From Gammaproteobacteria bacterium (GTDB lineage: Bacteria > Pseudomonadota > Gammaproteobacteria > J044), in contig RFHG01000424.1 in the NCBI GenBank assembly GCA_003696465.1, forward strand, positions 1-15,518: a DNA stretch of 15,518 nt, given 5' to 3'. Under the pieces are notes generated by a model. It saw only the letters and a list, made by a program, of their open reading frames with translations, did no database searches and was not told the origin of the DNA. A program made the translations under genes and the position numbers. This document shows, piece after piece, positions 1 through 8,032 of this stretch. Position 1 is the first letter of the stretch. Every line of letters begins with the position of its first letter.

Positions 1-582
1 CGTGTCAACGATCCGGAAGTGGGTCTCCCGGAGCTGGCAGAAATCATCTCCCGCGATGCGGCACTCTCGATCAAGACCCTGCGCTATGTCAACTCGCCGG
101 CCGTGGGTCTGCGGGCCCAGGTCGAATCGGTGCAACAGGCCCTCACGCTGCTGGGCCTCGATACCATCCGGCACTGGGTTACGGTGCTCTCCATTGCCGG
201 CATGGATTTTGGCGACAATGCACCAGAGCTGTTCCTGGTCATGCTCACCCGCGCGCGGTTCTGCGAGCTGGTCTCGAAAGAGGCGGGTTTCGACAAACCG
301 GGTACGTACTTCACCATTGGCCTGCTGTCAGGCATCGATGTCCTGATGAACGCCGACATGGAACGGATCATCGGCGAGTTGCCCCTGACCGATGAGGTGA
401 AGGCGGCACTGATACGCCACGAGGGTACCGGGGGCGATATTCTGCGTACCGCCATGGCCCTGGAACAGGGCCTGATGAACGAGATCATGTTCAACGAGGT
501 GGATGCCGAAACACTGAACCGCTGCTGGCTCGAGGCCCTGGAATGGGCCGATGAAGTCAATCGGGTATCGGATCAGGGCTGA
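1..582 (+). CDS. HDOD-domain signalling protein, C-terminal part (probably EAL-HDOD type), 5' truncated
   Basis: The frame is open from the first base of the window, so the true start lies upstream; 193 C-terminal residues are visible, ending in TGA. The opening stretch (NDPEVGLPELAEIIS, then RDAALSIKTLRYVNSP and a SVQQALTLLGL segment) is the classic core of an HDOD domain, a catalytically dead relative of HD phosphohydrolases used in signalling. The later part (FTIGLLSGIDVLMN, then a helix rich in ALEWADEV near the end) resembles the C-terminus of proteins in which an EAL domain precedes HDOD (YuxH/CdgJ type). If so, it would act in cyclic-di-GMP-linked control of motility or surface behaviour, but the EAL half is outside the window and this is inference. 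It converges with the maf gene on the other strand, with 99 bp between the stops; I see no convincing T-tailed terminator there, only a bulged CAGG/CCTG-type stem near 598-615. Confidence 0.82.
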   Translation, partial: RVNDPEVGLPELAEIISRDAALSIKTLRYVNSPAVGLRAQVESVQQALTLLGLDTIRHWVTVLSIAGMDFGDNAPELFLVMLTRARFCELVSKEAGFDKPGTYFTIGLLSGIDVLMNADMERIIGELPLTDEVKAALIRHEGTGGDILRTAMALEQGLMNEIMFNEVDAETLNRCWLEALEWADEVNRVSDQG

Positions 583-681
583 GAACAGGGCGTCTTTCAG
601 GGCCGGTCAGGCCTGCGGGCTCCACGTAATCCGACGCACGGCTTTTTCAGGCATCACGTTGTGTTTCTGGTCGGGTGCCTG

Positions 682-1281
682 TCATGCGTCGGTCGGCAAG
701 GGCAGCCTGAGCCCAAACGCTTCCAGCATGTCTACCAGCCGAATGAGGGGCAGGCCAATCAGTGCCGTTGGGTCGTCGCCGCGCAGGTAGCGGAAGAGGG
801 TGATGCCCAGCCCCTCGGACTTGAAGCTGCCGGCACAGTTCCAGGGCTGCTCGCGTTCCAGGTAATTGCGTATACGGGCATCGTCGAGTTCCCGAAAACC
901 CACCTCGAAGGACACGCAGTCCACCTCTGCCCGTCCGCTTTCGGCATCGACCACACACAGCCCGGTCTCGAATGTCACGCTGCGGCCCGAGGAGGCGCGC
1001 AACTGTTCAAAGGCACGCTCGAAGCTGCCAGGTTTGCCCAGGATCTCACCGCCGATGACGGCGCACTGGTCGGAACCGATCACCAGCCCGTGTTCCAGTC
1101 CGGTGGCGATGGCGCGGGCCTTGGCCTCGGCCAGACGCATGACCATCTCGCGCGGCGCCTCGTCCGGCAGGCGGGTTTCATCGACCTCGGGTGCGGCCTG
1201 TTCGAAAGGGACCTGAAGGCGACCCAGCAGTTCTGCCCGGAAGGGCGAGGTGGAGGCCAGGACAATACGCGGCAGAGTCAT
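682..1281 (-). CDS. yceF: Maf-family nucleotide pyrophosphatase, YceF (m7GTP pyrophosphatase) subgroup
   Basis: The 199-residue protein is the usual size for Maf proteins, which hydrolyse non-canonical nucleoside triphosphates to monophosphate and pyrophosphate as housecleaning enzymes. Residues 7-17 (VLASTSPFRAE) form the N-terminal phosphate-binding motif with the SPxR variant of YceF rather than the SPRR of YhdE. The acidic loop PEVDETRLPDE (31-41), the catalytic-site GSDQ (69-72, Asp71), Lys83 in GKPGS and the NCAGSFKSEG motif all match YceF. E. coli YceF prefers m7GTP; that specificity is inherited from the subgroup, not shown here. Its ATG overlaps the TGA of the upstream aminotransferase (ATGA, 4-nt overlap), so the two are very likely co-transcribed and translationally coupled. 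The ATG is preferred because the conserved strand TLPRIVLAS starts immediately after it. Confidence 0.93.
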   Translation of the reverse strand: MTLPRIVLASTSPFRAELLGRLQVPFEQAAPEVDETRLPDEAPREMVMRLAEAKARAIATGLEHGLVIGSDQCAVIGGEILGKPGSFERAFEQLRASSGRSVTFETGLCVVDAESGRAEVDCVSFEVGFRELDDARIRNYLEREQPWNCAGSFKSEGLGITLFRYLRGDDPTALIGLPLIRLVDMLEAFGLRLPLPTDA

Positions 1282-2462
1282 TGGCCGACGAAGGCAGCAA
1301 TGCGGCCCAGGGCCTTTTCCAGGTTTTCCATGCTGGTGGCAAACGACAGCCGCACGTGGCCCGGCAGGCCGAAGGCCGCGCCCGGCACCACGGCCACGTT
1401 GGCCTCTTCCAGCAGGCGCTTGCCGAATTCGGTGTCGTCGGCAATGCCGAGCCGCTCGAGCGCGCCCTCGATGTTGGGGAAGCTGTAGAAGGTCCCGTCC
1501 GAAGGCAGGCAGGACACGCCCTCGATGGCGTTGAGGCGTTCCACGACGAAGGCGTGGCGCTGCTCGAAGGCCGTGAGCATTTCCTGCACGCAGGACTGGT
1601 CGCCGTTGAGGGCGGCGACACTGGCGGCCTGCGAGATGGACGCAGGGTTGGAGGTGCTCTGTGACTGGATCTTCTTCATCGCCGCAATGAGCGGCGCGGG
1701 GCCGGCGGCGTAGCCAATGCGCCAGCCGGTCATGGAATAGGCCTTGGAGACCCCGTTGAGCACCACGGTGCGTTCCTTCAGCTCCGGGCAGGCGTTGACA
1801 ATGTTGACGAAACGCCGGCCGCCGAACAGGATGTGTTCGTACATGTCGTCGGTGGCAATGAGCACCTGCGGGTGGCGCAGCAACACCTCGCCCAGCGCGC
1901 GCAGCTCGTCTTCCCCGTAGGCCACCCCGGTGGGATTGGAGGGGCTGTTGATGACGAACAGGCGGGTCTTTTCGGTAATGGCCGCTTCCAGTTGTTCCGG
2001 CCGCAGCTTGAAGCCCTGATCCTGGCCGGCGGAAACGATCACCGGGGTGCCGTCGGCCAGCAATACCATGTCGGGGTAGGAAACCCAGTAGGGGGCCGGA
2101 ATGATGACCTCGTCGCCCTCGTCGAGCAGGGCCTGGCAAAGGTTGTAAAAGCTCTGTTTGCCCCCACTGGATACCAGGATCTGTTCGGCCGTGTAGTCGA
2201 GGCCGTTGTCCCGGGCAAACTTGTCGATGATGGCCTGTTTCAGTTCCGGGGTGCCGTCCACCGGTGTATATTTGGTCTGCCCCGCGCGGATGGCCTCGAT
2301 GGCGGCCTGCTTGATGTGCTCGGGGGTATCGAAGTCCGGTTCGCCGGCGCCAAGGCCGATGACATCACGCCCTTCGCGGCGCAGTTGGGCGGCGAGTGCC
2401 GTGACGGCAAGGGTCGGAGAGGGCTTGACGCGCTGAACCCGTGACGAAAGCTTGATTTCCAC
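1278..2462 (-). CDS. Class I pyridoxal-phosphate aminotransferase (aspartate/prephenate aminotransferase type)
   Basis: From the GTG start the protein is 394 residues, typical for the family. It would transfer an amino group between aspartate (possibly also aromatic or prephenate substrates) and 2-oxoglutarate in the cytoplasm. Visible elements are the substrate loop [12 protein letters not shown] (36-47), NSPSNPTG (172-179, Asn176 near the cofactor), Asp205 and Tyr208 in TDDMYEH, the Schiff-base Lys240 in [16 protein letters not shown], and Arg371 in HVRLSF for the substrate carboxylate. This pattern fits the subgroup I-beta enzymes (Thermus/Sinorhizobium AatA) better than E. coli AspC, so I leave the symbol blank. 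The frame is open further upstream (an ATG lies at 2522), but [17 protein letters not shown] is where family members begin, so the GTG at 2462 is chosen; its ribosome site is weak. It precedes yceF in a two-gene operon and is divergent from uvrB. Confidence 0.92.
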   Translation of the reverse strand: MEIKLSSRVQRVKPSPTLAVTALAAQLRREGRDVIGLGAGEPDFDTPEHIKQAAIEAIRAGQTKYTPVDGTPELKQAIIDKFARDNGLDYTAEQILVSSGGKQSFYNLCQALLDEGDEVIIPAPYWVSYPDMVLLADGTPVIVSAGQDQGFKLRPEQLEAAITEKTRLFVINSPSNPTGVAYGEDELRALGEVLLRHPQVLIATDDMYEHILFGGRRFVNIVNACPELKERTVVLNGVSKAYSMTGWRIGYAAGPAPLIAAMKKIQSQSTSNPASISQAASVAALNGDQSCVQEMLTAFEQRHAFVVERLNAIEGVSCLPSDGTFYSFPNIEGALERLGIADDTEFGKRLLEEANVAVVPGAAFGLPGHVRLSFATSMENLEKALGRIAAFVGQ

Positions 2463-2585
2463 CGTTTGTCGTTTCCCAGGAACGGGGGCCGAAGGCCCGG
2501 ATGCCATGGCCCACGCGGGCACTGGCCGGATACCTGCAATGATACTTCATACCGGAGGGCGATACAGCCTGCCGGAGGACCCAAA
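2463..2585. promoter_or_regulatory. Divergent intergenic region between aminotransferase and uvrB
   Basis: These 123 bp must hold the start signals for both divergent genes. The only AT-rich core is about 2530-2552. On the minus strand it contains TATCAT (2544 down to 2539), a five-of-six match to a -10 box about 75 bp before the aminotransferase GTG, but the matching -35 position is poor. For uvrB I see only weak hexamers such as GATACT at 2541. A compact inverted repeat, GGGCC-GAA-GGCCC (2486-2498), would fall in the 5' leader of the aminotransferase. The uvrB ribosome site GGAGGA (2574-2579) is strong. I find no LexA-type CTG-N10-CAG site. Confidence 0.4.
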
Positions 2586-4604
2586 ATGGCCGAAACCTTC
2601 CAGCTTGTGACCGAATATGAGCCCTCGGGCGACCAGCCCACCGCCATCCGCGAGCTGGTGGAGGGGCTGAACGATGGTCTGGCCTTTCAGACCCTGCTCG
2701 GCGTGACCGGCTCGGGCAAGACCTTCACCATTGCCAATGTCATCAACGCGGTGCAGCGGCCGACCATCATCCTGGCACCGAACAAGACCCTGGCCGCCCA
2801 GCTCTACGGCGAGATGAAGGAGTTCTTCCCGCACAACGCGGTGGAGTACTTCGTTTCCTACTACGACTATTACCAGCCCGAGGCCTATGTGCCGGCGTCG
2901 GACACCTTCATCGAAAAGGATGCCTCCATCAACGAGCACATCGAGCAGATGCGTCTGTCGGCCACCAAGGCGCTGCTCGAGCGGCGCGACACCATCATCG
3001 TCGCCTCGGTGTCCTCGATCTATGGTCTGGGCGACCCGCGTTCCTATCTGAAGATGGTGCTGCACCTGGACCGCGGCGACCGCATCGACCAGCGCAGTCT
3101 GCTGCGCCGGCTGGCCGAGCTGCAATACACCCGCAACGACGTGGAGCTGGCGCGCGGCACCTACCGGGTACGCGGCGAAGTGATCGATGTGTTCCCGGCC
3201 GAATCCGATCGCGAGGCGGTACGCATCGAGCTGTTCGACGACGAGATCGAACAGCTGTCGTATTTCGATCCGCTCACCGGCGAGGTCCTGCGCAGGGTAC
3301 CGCGCCTGACCATTTACCCCAAGACCCACTATGTCACCCCGCGCGAGACCCTGCTCAAGGCCATTGATGGCATCAAGGAGGAGTTGCGCGAGCGCCTGGC
3401 CGAACTGCGCGATGCCGGCAAGCTGGTGGAGGCGCAGCGGCTGGAGCAGCGCACCCTGTTCGATCTGGAGATGATCCAGGAACTCGGCTACTGCTCCGGC
3501 ATCGAGAACTACTCGCGCTACCTGTCCGGGCGCAAGCCGGGCGAGCCGCCGCCCTGTTTCCTCGATTACCTGCCGCCGGATGCACTGCTGGTCATCGACG
3601 AGAGTCATGTCACCATTCCCCAGCTGGGCGGCATGTACCGGGGTGACCATTCGCGCAAGAAGACACTGGTGGAGTACGGATTCCGCCTGCCTTCCGCCAT
3701 GGACAACCGCCCGCTGCGTTTCGAGGAGTTCGAACAGATCGCGCCGCAGACGATCTTCGTCTCCGCCACGCCCGGGCCGTACGAGGAGGAACACAGCGAC
3801 AAGGTGGTGGAGCAGGTCGTTCGGCCCACCGGTCTGGTCGATCCCGAGGTCGAGGTGCGTCCGGCCACCACGCAGGTGGATGATGTGCTCTCGGAGATCA
3901 ACCTGCGGGTGGAGCGGGGCGAGCGCGTGCTCATCACCACCCTGACCAAGCGCATGGCCGAAGACCTGACCGACTATCTGATGGAGCACGGCGTGCGGGT
4001 GCGTTACCTGCACTCCGACATCGATACCGTGGAGCGGGTGGAGATCATCCGTGATCTCAGGCTCGGAGAGTTCGACGTGCTGGTGGGCATCAACCTGCTG
4101 CGCGAGGGGCTGGACATCCCCGAGGTGTCGCTGGTGGCCATCCTCGATGCCGACAAGGAAGGCTTCCTGCGTTCCGACCGCTCGCTCATCCAGACCATCG
4201 GCCGGGCCGCGCGCAATGTGCATGGCAAGGCCATCCTGTATGCCGACAGCATTACCGGCTCCATGCAGCGCGCCATCGACGAGACCAACCGCCGCCGGGA
4301 GAAGCAGCTGGCCTGGAACGAGGCCCACGGCATTACCCCGAAGAGCGTGCAGAAGCGCATCGCCGACATCATGGAGGGCGCCTATGCCGGTGCTACCACG
4401 GCGCGGGCGGATCGTTTCGCGAAGGTGGCCGAGGAAGTGCTGGAATATGCCGGCATGACGCCGGAACAGGCCGAAAAGCGCATTCGCGAGCTGGAGCAGC
4501 AGATGATGGAGCACGCGAAGAACCTCGAGTTCGAGGAAGCTGCCCGGCTGCGCGACGAGATTGCCATGATCCGGGACAAGGTTCTGATTGGCGAAGTGGT
4601 GTAG
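2586..4604 (+). CDS. uvrB: Excinuclease ABC subunit B
   Basis: UvrB is the damage-verifying helicase-like subunit of nucleotide excision repair; it is loaded by UvrA and then engages UvrC for incision. The 672-residue length is essentially that of E. coli UvrB (673). Walker A is GVTGSGKT (39-46). The aromatic beta-hairpin that clamps the strand is at 92-103 ([12 protein letters not shown]). Walker B is VIDESH (336-341). Helicase motif VI is QTIGRAAR (536-543). The C-terminal UVR motif that contacts UvrC is at roughly 632-662 (ELEQQMMEH onward to ARLRDEI). The ATG at 2586 follows GGAGGA at ideal spacing and begins the conserved [14 protein letters not shown]; the frame is open upstream to 2466, but that extension lacks family similarity. 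nnrS follows after 30 bp. Many proteobacterial uvrB genes are LexA-controlled; no LexA box is seen here. Confidence 0.98.
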   Translation: MAETFQLVTEYEPSGDQPTAIRELVEGLNDGLAFQTLLGVTGSGKTFTIANVINAVQRPTIILAPNKTLAAQLYGEMKEFFPHNAVEYFVSYYDYYQPEAYVPASDTFIEKDASINEHIEQMRLSATKALLERRDTIIVASVSSIYGLGDPRSYLKMVLHLDRGDRIDQRSLLRRLAELQYTRNDVELARGTYRVRGEVIDVFPAESDREAVRIELFDDEIEQLSYFDPLTGEVLRRVPRLTIYPKTHYVTPRETLLKAIDGIKEELRERLAELRDAGKLVEAQRLEQRTLFDLEMIQELGYCSGIENYSRYLSGRKPGEPPPCFLDYLPPDALLVIDESHVTIPQLGGMYRGDHSRKKTLVEYGFRLPSAMDNRPLRFEEFEQIAPQTIFVSATPGPYEEEHSDKVVEQVVRPTGLVDPEVEVRPATTQVDDVLSEINLRVERGERVLITTLTKRMAEDLTDYLMEHGVRVRYLHSDIDTVERVEIIRDLRLGEFDVLVGINLLREGLDIPEVSLVAILDADKEGFLRSDRSLIQTIGRAARNVHGKAILYADSITGSMQRAIDETNRRREKQLAWNEAHGITPKSVQKRIADIMEGAYAGATTARADRFAKVAEEVLEYAGMTPEQAEKRIRELEQQMMEHAKNLEFEEAARLRDEIAMIRDKVLIGEVV

Positions 4605-4634
4605 TCTTCGGCCCGGATTCAAGCGGAGAGATCC

Positions 4635-5834
4635 ATGATACAGATCGAATCGCAGGCGCCGAAGGTGCGCTTCCCTGTGCTGAATCTGGGCTTTCGTCCC
4701 TTCTTCGCCCTTGCCGCGCTCTGGGCCGTGATTTCCGTGGGGTTGTGGATGGGCTTTTTCGTATTCGGTTGGCCCTTTCCGGCGCAGGGACTCTCCGCGG
4801 TGAGCTGGCATGCGCACGAGATGGTCTTCGGCTATGCGCTGGCCGTGATTGCCGGCTTCCTGCTCACTGCGGTCAGAAACTGGACCAACATCCAGACGCC
4901 GTGGGGTCTGCCGCTGCTCGGGCTTGCGCTGCTGTGGCTGCTGGCCCGGGTCGGAATATTGTGGTGGGGCGTGCTGCCGCCCTGGCTTGGCATGGGGGCC
5001 GAGGCCCTGTTCATCCTGCTGCTGACGGTGGCCGTGGCCTGGCCGGTGATCCGCGTGCGCCAGTGGGGCCAGCTGCCCATCGTGCTCAAGCTGCTGCTGT
5101 TCCTGCCCGCCTCCGTGGCCTGGCATGCCGGACTGCTTGGCTGGCTCGAGGACGGCGTGCGCATCGGGCTCTACAGCGGTTTCTATCTGGTACTGGCGCT
5201 GATCTTCAACATGGGCCGGCGTGTGATCCCCTTCTTCATCGAGCGCGGTGTGGACGACCCCGATGCGGCACTGAAGAACTGTACCCTGGTGGATCGTTCC
5301 AACCTGCTGCTGTTCCTGGCCATGGCCATAATCGATGTATTCATCGGCTGGCCGCAGGTGGTCGGCATCCTGGCTGCTGTTCTGGCCGTGCTCAATGGCC
5401 TGCGCCTGTGGGGTTGGCACCACCCCGACATCTGGCGCAAGCGGCTGCTCTGGGTGCTCTACCTGGGCTATGCCTGGCTGGTGGTGGGCTTCGTCCTGCT
5501 GGCGCTGGGCCGTTTCGGGCTGATCTTGCCGCTGCTGGCGGTACATGCCTTTGCCTATGGCGGTATCGGCATGATGACGCTGGGCATGATGGCCCGGGTC
5601 AGCCTGGGTCATACCGGGCGCAATGTATTCGAGCCACCGGCCATGCTCACGCCGGTCTTCGCCCTGCTCATGCTGGGCGGGCTGGTACGCGTATTCATGC
5701 CCATGCTGGCCCCGCAGCACTACACGCTGTGGATTGCCCTGTCCCAGATCCTGTGGATGCTGGCCTTCGCCGGATTCGCCTGGCGCTACCTGCCCATGCT
5801 GTGGCAGGCCCGGGTGGACGGTCGCTGGGGATAG
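4635..5834 (+). CDS. nnrS: NnrS family protein (haem/copper membrane protein, nitric oxide tolerance)
   Basis: The 399-residue, strongly hydrophobic protein has about twelve predicted membrane segments, beginning around 22-46, 64-82 and 88-110 and ending near 365-388. NnrS proteins of denitrifiers are integral membrane proteins with haem and copper that relieve nitric oxide or nitrosative stress; the precise reaction is not established. Family hallmarks are FRPFF near the N-terminus (20-24), SWHAHEMVFGYALA with His59 and His61, FNMGRRVIPFFIERGV (191-206), His304 in HAFAYGGIGMMTLGMMAR, and His326 in GHTGR. The ATG is preceded by a GGAGAG ribosome site. Only 30 bp separate it from uvrB, which leaves no room for a normal FNR/NnrR/NsrR promoter, so transcription by readthrough from uvrB is likely. 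No nitrite or nitric oxide reductase gene and no NO-sensing regulator is in the window. Confidence 0.93.
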   Translation: MIQIESQAPKVRFPVLNLGFRPFFALAALWAVISVGLWMGFFVFGWPFPAQGLSAVSWHAHEMVFGYALAVIAGFLLTAVRNWTNIQTPWGLPLLGLALLWLLARVGILWWGVLPPWLGMGAEALFILLLTVAVAWPVIRVRQWGQLPIVLKLLLFLPASVAWHAGLLGWLEDGVRIGLYSGFYLVLALIFNMGRRVIPFFIERGVDDPDAALKNCTLVDRSNLLLFLAMAIIDVFIGWPQVVGILAAVLAVLNGLRLWGWHHPDIWRKRLLWVLYLGYAWLVVGFVLLALGRFGLILPLLAVHAFAYGGIGMMTLGMMARVSLGHTGRNVFEPPAMLTPVFALLMLGGLVRVFMPMLAPQHYTLWIALSQILWMLAFAGFAWRYLPMLWQARVDGRWG

Positions 5835-5835
5835 G

Positions 5836-5870
5836 GCGGAGTCCGCGCGGCCACATTTCCTCCGCATTTT
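5836..5870 (+). terminator. Possible weak terminator after nnrS
   Basis: GCGGAG (5836-5841) can pair with CTCCGC (5860-5865), followed by ATTTT (5866-5870). The 18-nt loop contains its own small palindrome CCGCGCGG. The stem is short and the T-tract only four bases, so termination would be partial at best. Confidence 0.3.
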
Positions 5871-5874
5871 CAGC

Positions 5875-5903
5875 TTGATATCCTTGCTCCGTGCGGCTAA
5901 TAT
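5875..5903 (+). promoter_or_regulatory. Sigma70 promoter of tRNA-Val
   Basis: TTGATA (5875-5880) and TAATAT (5898-5903) are separated by exactly 17 bp, with four and five of six consensus bases respectively. Transcription should start near 5910, about ten bases before the mature tRNA 5' end. The stretch after the -10 (TCGCGCC) is a GC-rich discriminator of the kind found at stable-RNA promoters under stringent (ppGpp/DksA) control; that regulation is inferred. Confidence 0.8.
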
Positions 5904-5918
5904 TCGCGCCTCGACGAC

Positions 5919-5995
5919 AGGCGCGTAGCTCAGTTGGTTAGAGCACCACCTTGACATGGTGGGGGTCGTTGGTTCGAGTCCAATCGCGCCTACCA
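5919..5995 (+). tRNA. tRNA-Val (anticodon GAC)
   Basis: The 77-nt gene folds as a complete cloverleaf. The acceptor arm AGGCGCG (5919-5925) pairs perfectly with CGCGCCT (5985-5991), followed by discriminator A and an encoded CCA. The D arm is GCTC with loop AGTTGGTTA. The anticodon stem CCACC/GGTGG encloses loop TTGACAT with anticodon GAC at 5953-5955, reading GUC and GUU valine codons. The T arm carries GGTTCGAGTCC. Outside the acceptor arm it is nearly identical to E. coli tRNA-Val(GAC). It stands alone with its own promoter and terminator between nnrS and thrS. Confidence 0.97.
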
Positions 5996-6001
5996 GACAG
6001 C

Positions 6002-6034
6002 GGGGCCGAAGATACCTGTCTTCGGTCCCTTTTT
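6002..6034 (+). terminator. Rho-independent terminator of the tRNA-Val unit
   Basis: An 11-bp stem (GGGGCCGAAGA, 6002-6012, against TCTTCGGTCCC, 6019-6029, with one G-T pair) closes a six-base loop and is followed by TTTTT (6030-6034). It lies seven bases after the CCA end and insulates thrS from tRNA transcription. Confidence 0.9.
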
Positions 6035-6066
6035 CATGCGGCCTCTCGTATGGGTCGCCACTGAGC

Positions 6067-6085
6067 GGGGCCCGCGGCGGGTTCC
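6067..6085 (+). other. Leader hairpin just upstream of the thrS ribosome site
   Basis: GGGGCCC (6067-6073) can pair with GGGTTCC (6079-6085; two G-U pairs) around loop GCGGC, directly abutting the GAGGAGAG ribosome site at 6086-6093. E. coli ThrRS represses its own mRNA through tRNA-like hairpins in this position. This hairpin is much simpler and its loop lacks a threonine anticodon, so any control role is speculative. The 66-bp gap from the tRNA terminator to thrS shows no clear promoter. Confidence 0.3.
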
Positions 6086-6100
6086 GAGGAGAGAGCAGCC

Positions 6101-8026
6101 ATGCCCGTAATTACCCTTCCCGACGGCAGCAAGCGCGAATACGATCATCCGGTCACCGTGGCCGAGGTGGCCGCCGACATCGGCCCCGGTCTGGCCAAGG
6201 CCGCGGTGGCCGGCAAGGTCGACGGCAAGGAGGTCGACACCTCGTATGTCATCGATCACGATGCCAATCTGGCCATCATCACTCCGCGCGACGAGGAGGG
6301 GCTGGAGGTCATCCGCCATTCCACGGCGCATCTGCTGGCCCAGGCCGTGAAGGAGCTCTATCCCGAGGCCCAGGTGACCATCGGCCCGGTGATCGACAAC
6401 GGTTTCTACTACGACTTCGACTACAAGCGCCCCTTCACCGAGGAGGATCTGGAGAAGATCGAGGCGCGGATGAAGGAGCTGGCCAAAAAGGACATCCCGG
6501 TCGAGCGCACCGTGATGGATCGCGACGAGGCCGTGAAGTTCTTCCGCGACATGGGTGAGGAGTACAAGGCCGAGATCATCTCCGAGATTCCGGAGGGCGA
6601 GGAGATCTCGCTCTATCGCCAGGGTGACTTCATCGACCTCTGCCGTGGACCGCATGTGCCTTCCACCGGCAAGCTGGGTGCCTTCAAGCTGCAGAAGGTG
6701 GCAGGCGCCTACTGGAAGGGCGATTCCCGCAACAAGATGCTGACCCGCATCTACGGCACCGCCTGGGCCGACAAGAAGCAGCTCAAGCAGTATCTCAAGC
6801 GGCTGGAAGAGGCCGAGAAGCGGGATCACCGGCGTATCGGCAAGCAGATGGACCTGTTCCATACCCAGGAAGAGGCGCCGGGCATGGTGTTCTGGCACGA
6901 CCGCGGCTGGATCATCTACCAGACCATCGAGCAGTACATCCGCCGCATCCTGCGCGAGCACGATTACCAGGAGGTGCGCACCCCGCAGCTGGTGGATCGC
7001 TCGCTGTGGGAGAAATCGGGGCACTGGGAAAAGTTCCACGACATGATGTTCACCACCGAGTCCGAGAACCGGGTCTACGCGGTGAAGCCCATGAACTGCC
7101 CCTGTCACGTGCAGATCTTCAACCAGGGGCTGAAGAGCTACCGCGACCTGCCGCTGCGCATGGCCGAGTTCGGCTCCTGCCACCGCAACGAGCCCTCCGG
7201 TACCCTGCACGGCCTGATGCGGGTGCGCAACTTCGTGCAGGACGATGCCCACATCTTCTGTACCGAGGACCAGATCCAGGACGAGGTATCGGCCTTCATC
7301 GACCTCGTGTTCAAGGTGTACCGCGACTTCGGCTTCGAGGATGTCGAGGTAGCGTTGTCTACCCGTCCCGAGCAGCGGGTGGGCGACGATGCCCTGTGGG
7401 ACAAGGCCGAAAAGGCGCTGGAAGAGGCACTCGAGGCCAAGGGCATCGAATGGAAGCTGCAGCCGGGCGAAGGGGCGTTCTATGGTCCCAAGGTGGAATT
7501 CGCCCTGCGCGACTGTCTCGACCGGGTCTGGCAGTGCGGCACCATTCAGGTCGACTTCTCCATGCCGGGCCGGCTGGATGCCGAATACGTGGGCGAGGAC
7601 GGCGAGCGGCATACGCCGGTCATGCTGCACCGGGCCATCCTCGGCTCGCTGGAGCGGTTCATCGGCATCCTCATCGAGCACTACGAGGGCAAGCTGCCCC
7701 TGTGGCTGGCTCCGGTGCAGGCAGAGATCCTCACCATCACCGATCGTCAGGCCGACTATGCCCGCAAGCTGGAAAAAACCTTGCGCGAACAGGGCCTGAG
7801 GGCCCATGCCGACTTGAGAAACGAGAAAATAGGCTTTAAGATTCGCGAGCACACGCTGCAGCGCGTCCCGTACCTGCTGGTGGTCGGGGATCGCGAGGCA
7901 GAAACGAATACCGTGGCCGTGCGTACGCGATCCGGCGAAGACCTGGGCACGATGTCCGTCGAGGACATCACCCGCAGGCTCGTCGAAGAGGTCGCCACAC
8001 ACGGCCATACTGTTTTGGAGGGTTAG
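6101..8026 (+). CDS. thrS: Threonyl-tRNA synthetase
   Basis: This class II synthetase charges tRNA-Thr and edits mis-charged serine. At 641 residues it matches E. coli ThrRS (642). Domains in order are an N-terminal TGS domain (about 1-62), an editing domain with His73 and His77 in HSTAH and Cys181 and His185 in DLCRGPH, the catalytic core (about 240-535), and an anticodon-binding domain (about 540-641). The catalytic zinc ligands are Cys333 in MNCPCH, His384 in DDAHIFC and His510 in VMLHRAI, all present. The ATG at 6101 sits after GAGGAGAGAGCAGCC and starts the TGS strand [13 protein letters not shown]. It stops with TAG three bases before the infC start codon and in the same frame. Its 3' end carries a likely promoter and the ribosome site for infC. 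Confidence 0.98.
   Translation: MPVITLPDGSKREYDHPVTVAEVAADIGPGLAKAAVAGKVDGKEVDTSYVIDHDANLAIITPRDEEGLEVIRHSTAHLLAQAVKELYPEAQVTIGPVIDNGFYYDFDYKRPFTEEDLEKIEARMKELAKKDIPVERTVMDRDEAVKFFRDMGEEYKAEIISEIPEGEEISLYRQGDFIDLCRGPHVPSTGKLGAFKLQKVAGAYWKGDSRNKMLTRIYGTAWADKKQLKQYLKRLEEAEKRDHRRIGKQMDLFHTQEEAPGMVFWHDRGWIIYQTIEQYIRRILREHDYQEVRTPQLVDRSLWEKSGHWEKFHDMMFTTESENRVYAVKPMNCPCHVQIFNQGLKSYRDLPLRMAEFGSCHRNEPSGTLHGLMRVRNFVQDDAHIFCTEDQIQDEVSAFIDLVFKVYRDFGFEDVEVALSTRPEQRVGDDALWDKAEKALEEALEAKGIEWKLQPGEGAFYGPKVEFALRDCLDRVWQCGTIQVDFSMPGRLDAEYVGEDGERHTPVMLHRAILGSLERFIGILIEHYEGKLPLWLAPVQAEILTITDRQADYARKLEKTLREQGLRAHADLRNEKIGFKIREHTLQRVPYLLVVGDREAETNTVAVRTRSGEDLGTMSVEDITRRLVEEVATHGHTVLEG
7814..7842 (+). promoter_or_regulatory. 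Probable internal promoter for infC-rpmI-rplT inside thrS
   Basis: TTGAGA (7814-7819, five of six) and TAAGAT (7837-7842, four of six with the key T, A, A, T positions) are exactly 17 bp apart in an AT-rich island of otherwise GC-rich coding DNA. The thrS codons here include ATA, AAA and TTT, unlike the GC-ending codons around them. Transcription would start near 7849, leaving an infC leader of about 180 nt. E. coli likewise has infC promoters within thrS. Confidence 0.62.
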
Positions 8027-8032
8027 CCCATC
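8017..8032 (+). promoter_or_regulatory. infC ribosome site and ATC start codon
   Basis: GGAGGG (8017-8022) lies seven bases before ATC (8030-8032). Upstream in the same frame there is only CCC and then the thrS TAG, and no ATG occurs in this frame before the conserved IF3 sequence, so the start must be non-canonical. AUU, AUC or AUA starts in infC are the known basis of IF3 autorepression, because IF3 rejects initiation at such codons. Confidence 0.85.

Noticed and set aside
2463..2522. N-terminal extension of the aminotransferase to ATG 2522
   Set aside because: The extra 20 residues are Pro/Gly/Ala-rich and unlike the family start; the conserved protein begins at GTG 2462.
2463..2585. LexA (SOS) box upstream of uvrB
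   Set aside because: I searched for CTG-N10-CAG and the longer palindrome; the nearest candidates miss the second half-site, so no claim is made.
5951..5956. Perfect -35 hexamer TTGACA
   Set aside because: It is the anticodon loop of tRNA-Val(GAC); no -10 element lies 16-18 bp downstream.
2547..5957. Very long open frame on the minus strand (about 1136 codons) opposite uvrB and nnrS
   Set aside because: It is the antisense shadow of GC-rich codon use in the two genes; the translation is His/Gln/Gly-rich with no recognisable domain, and the plus-strand genes are certain.
6035..6100. tRNA-Thr mimic or T-box in the thrS leader
   Set aside because: The leader is only 66 nt after the terminator, its hairpin loop has no threonine anticodon, and no T-box core sequence is present.
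5956..6558. 200-codon plus-strand frame across the tRNA 3' half, terminator and start of thrS
   Set aside because: It is out of frame with thrS, begins inside the tRNA and has an Arg/Gly-rich shadow composition.
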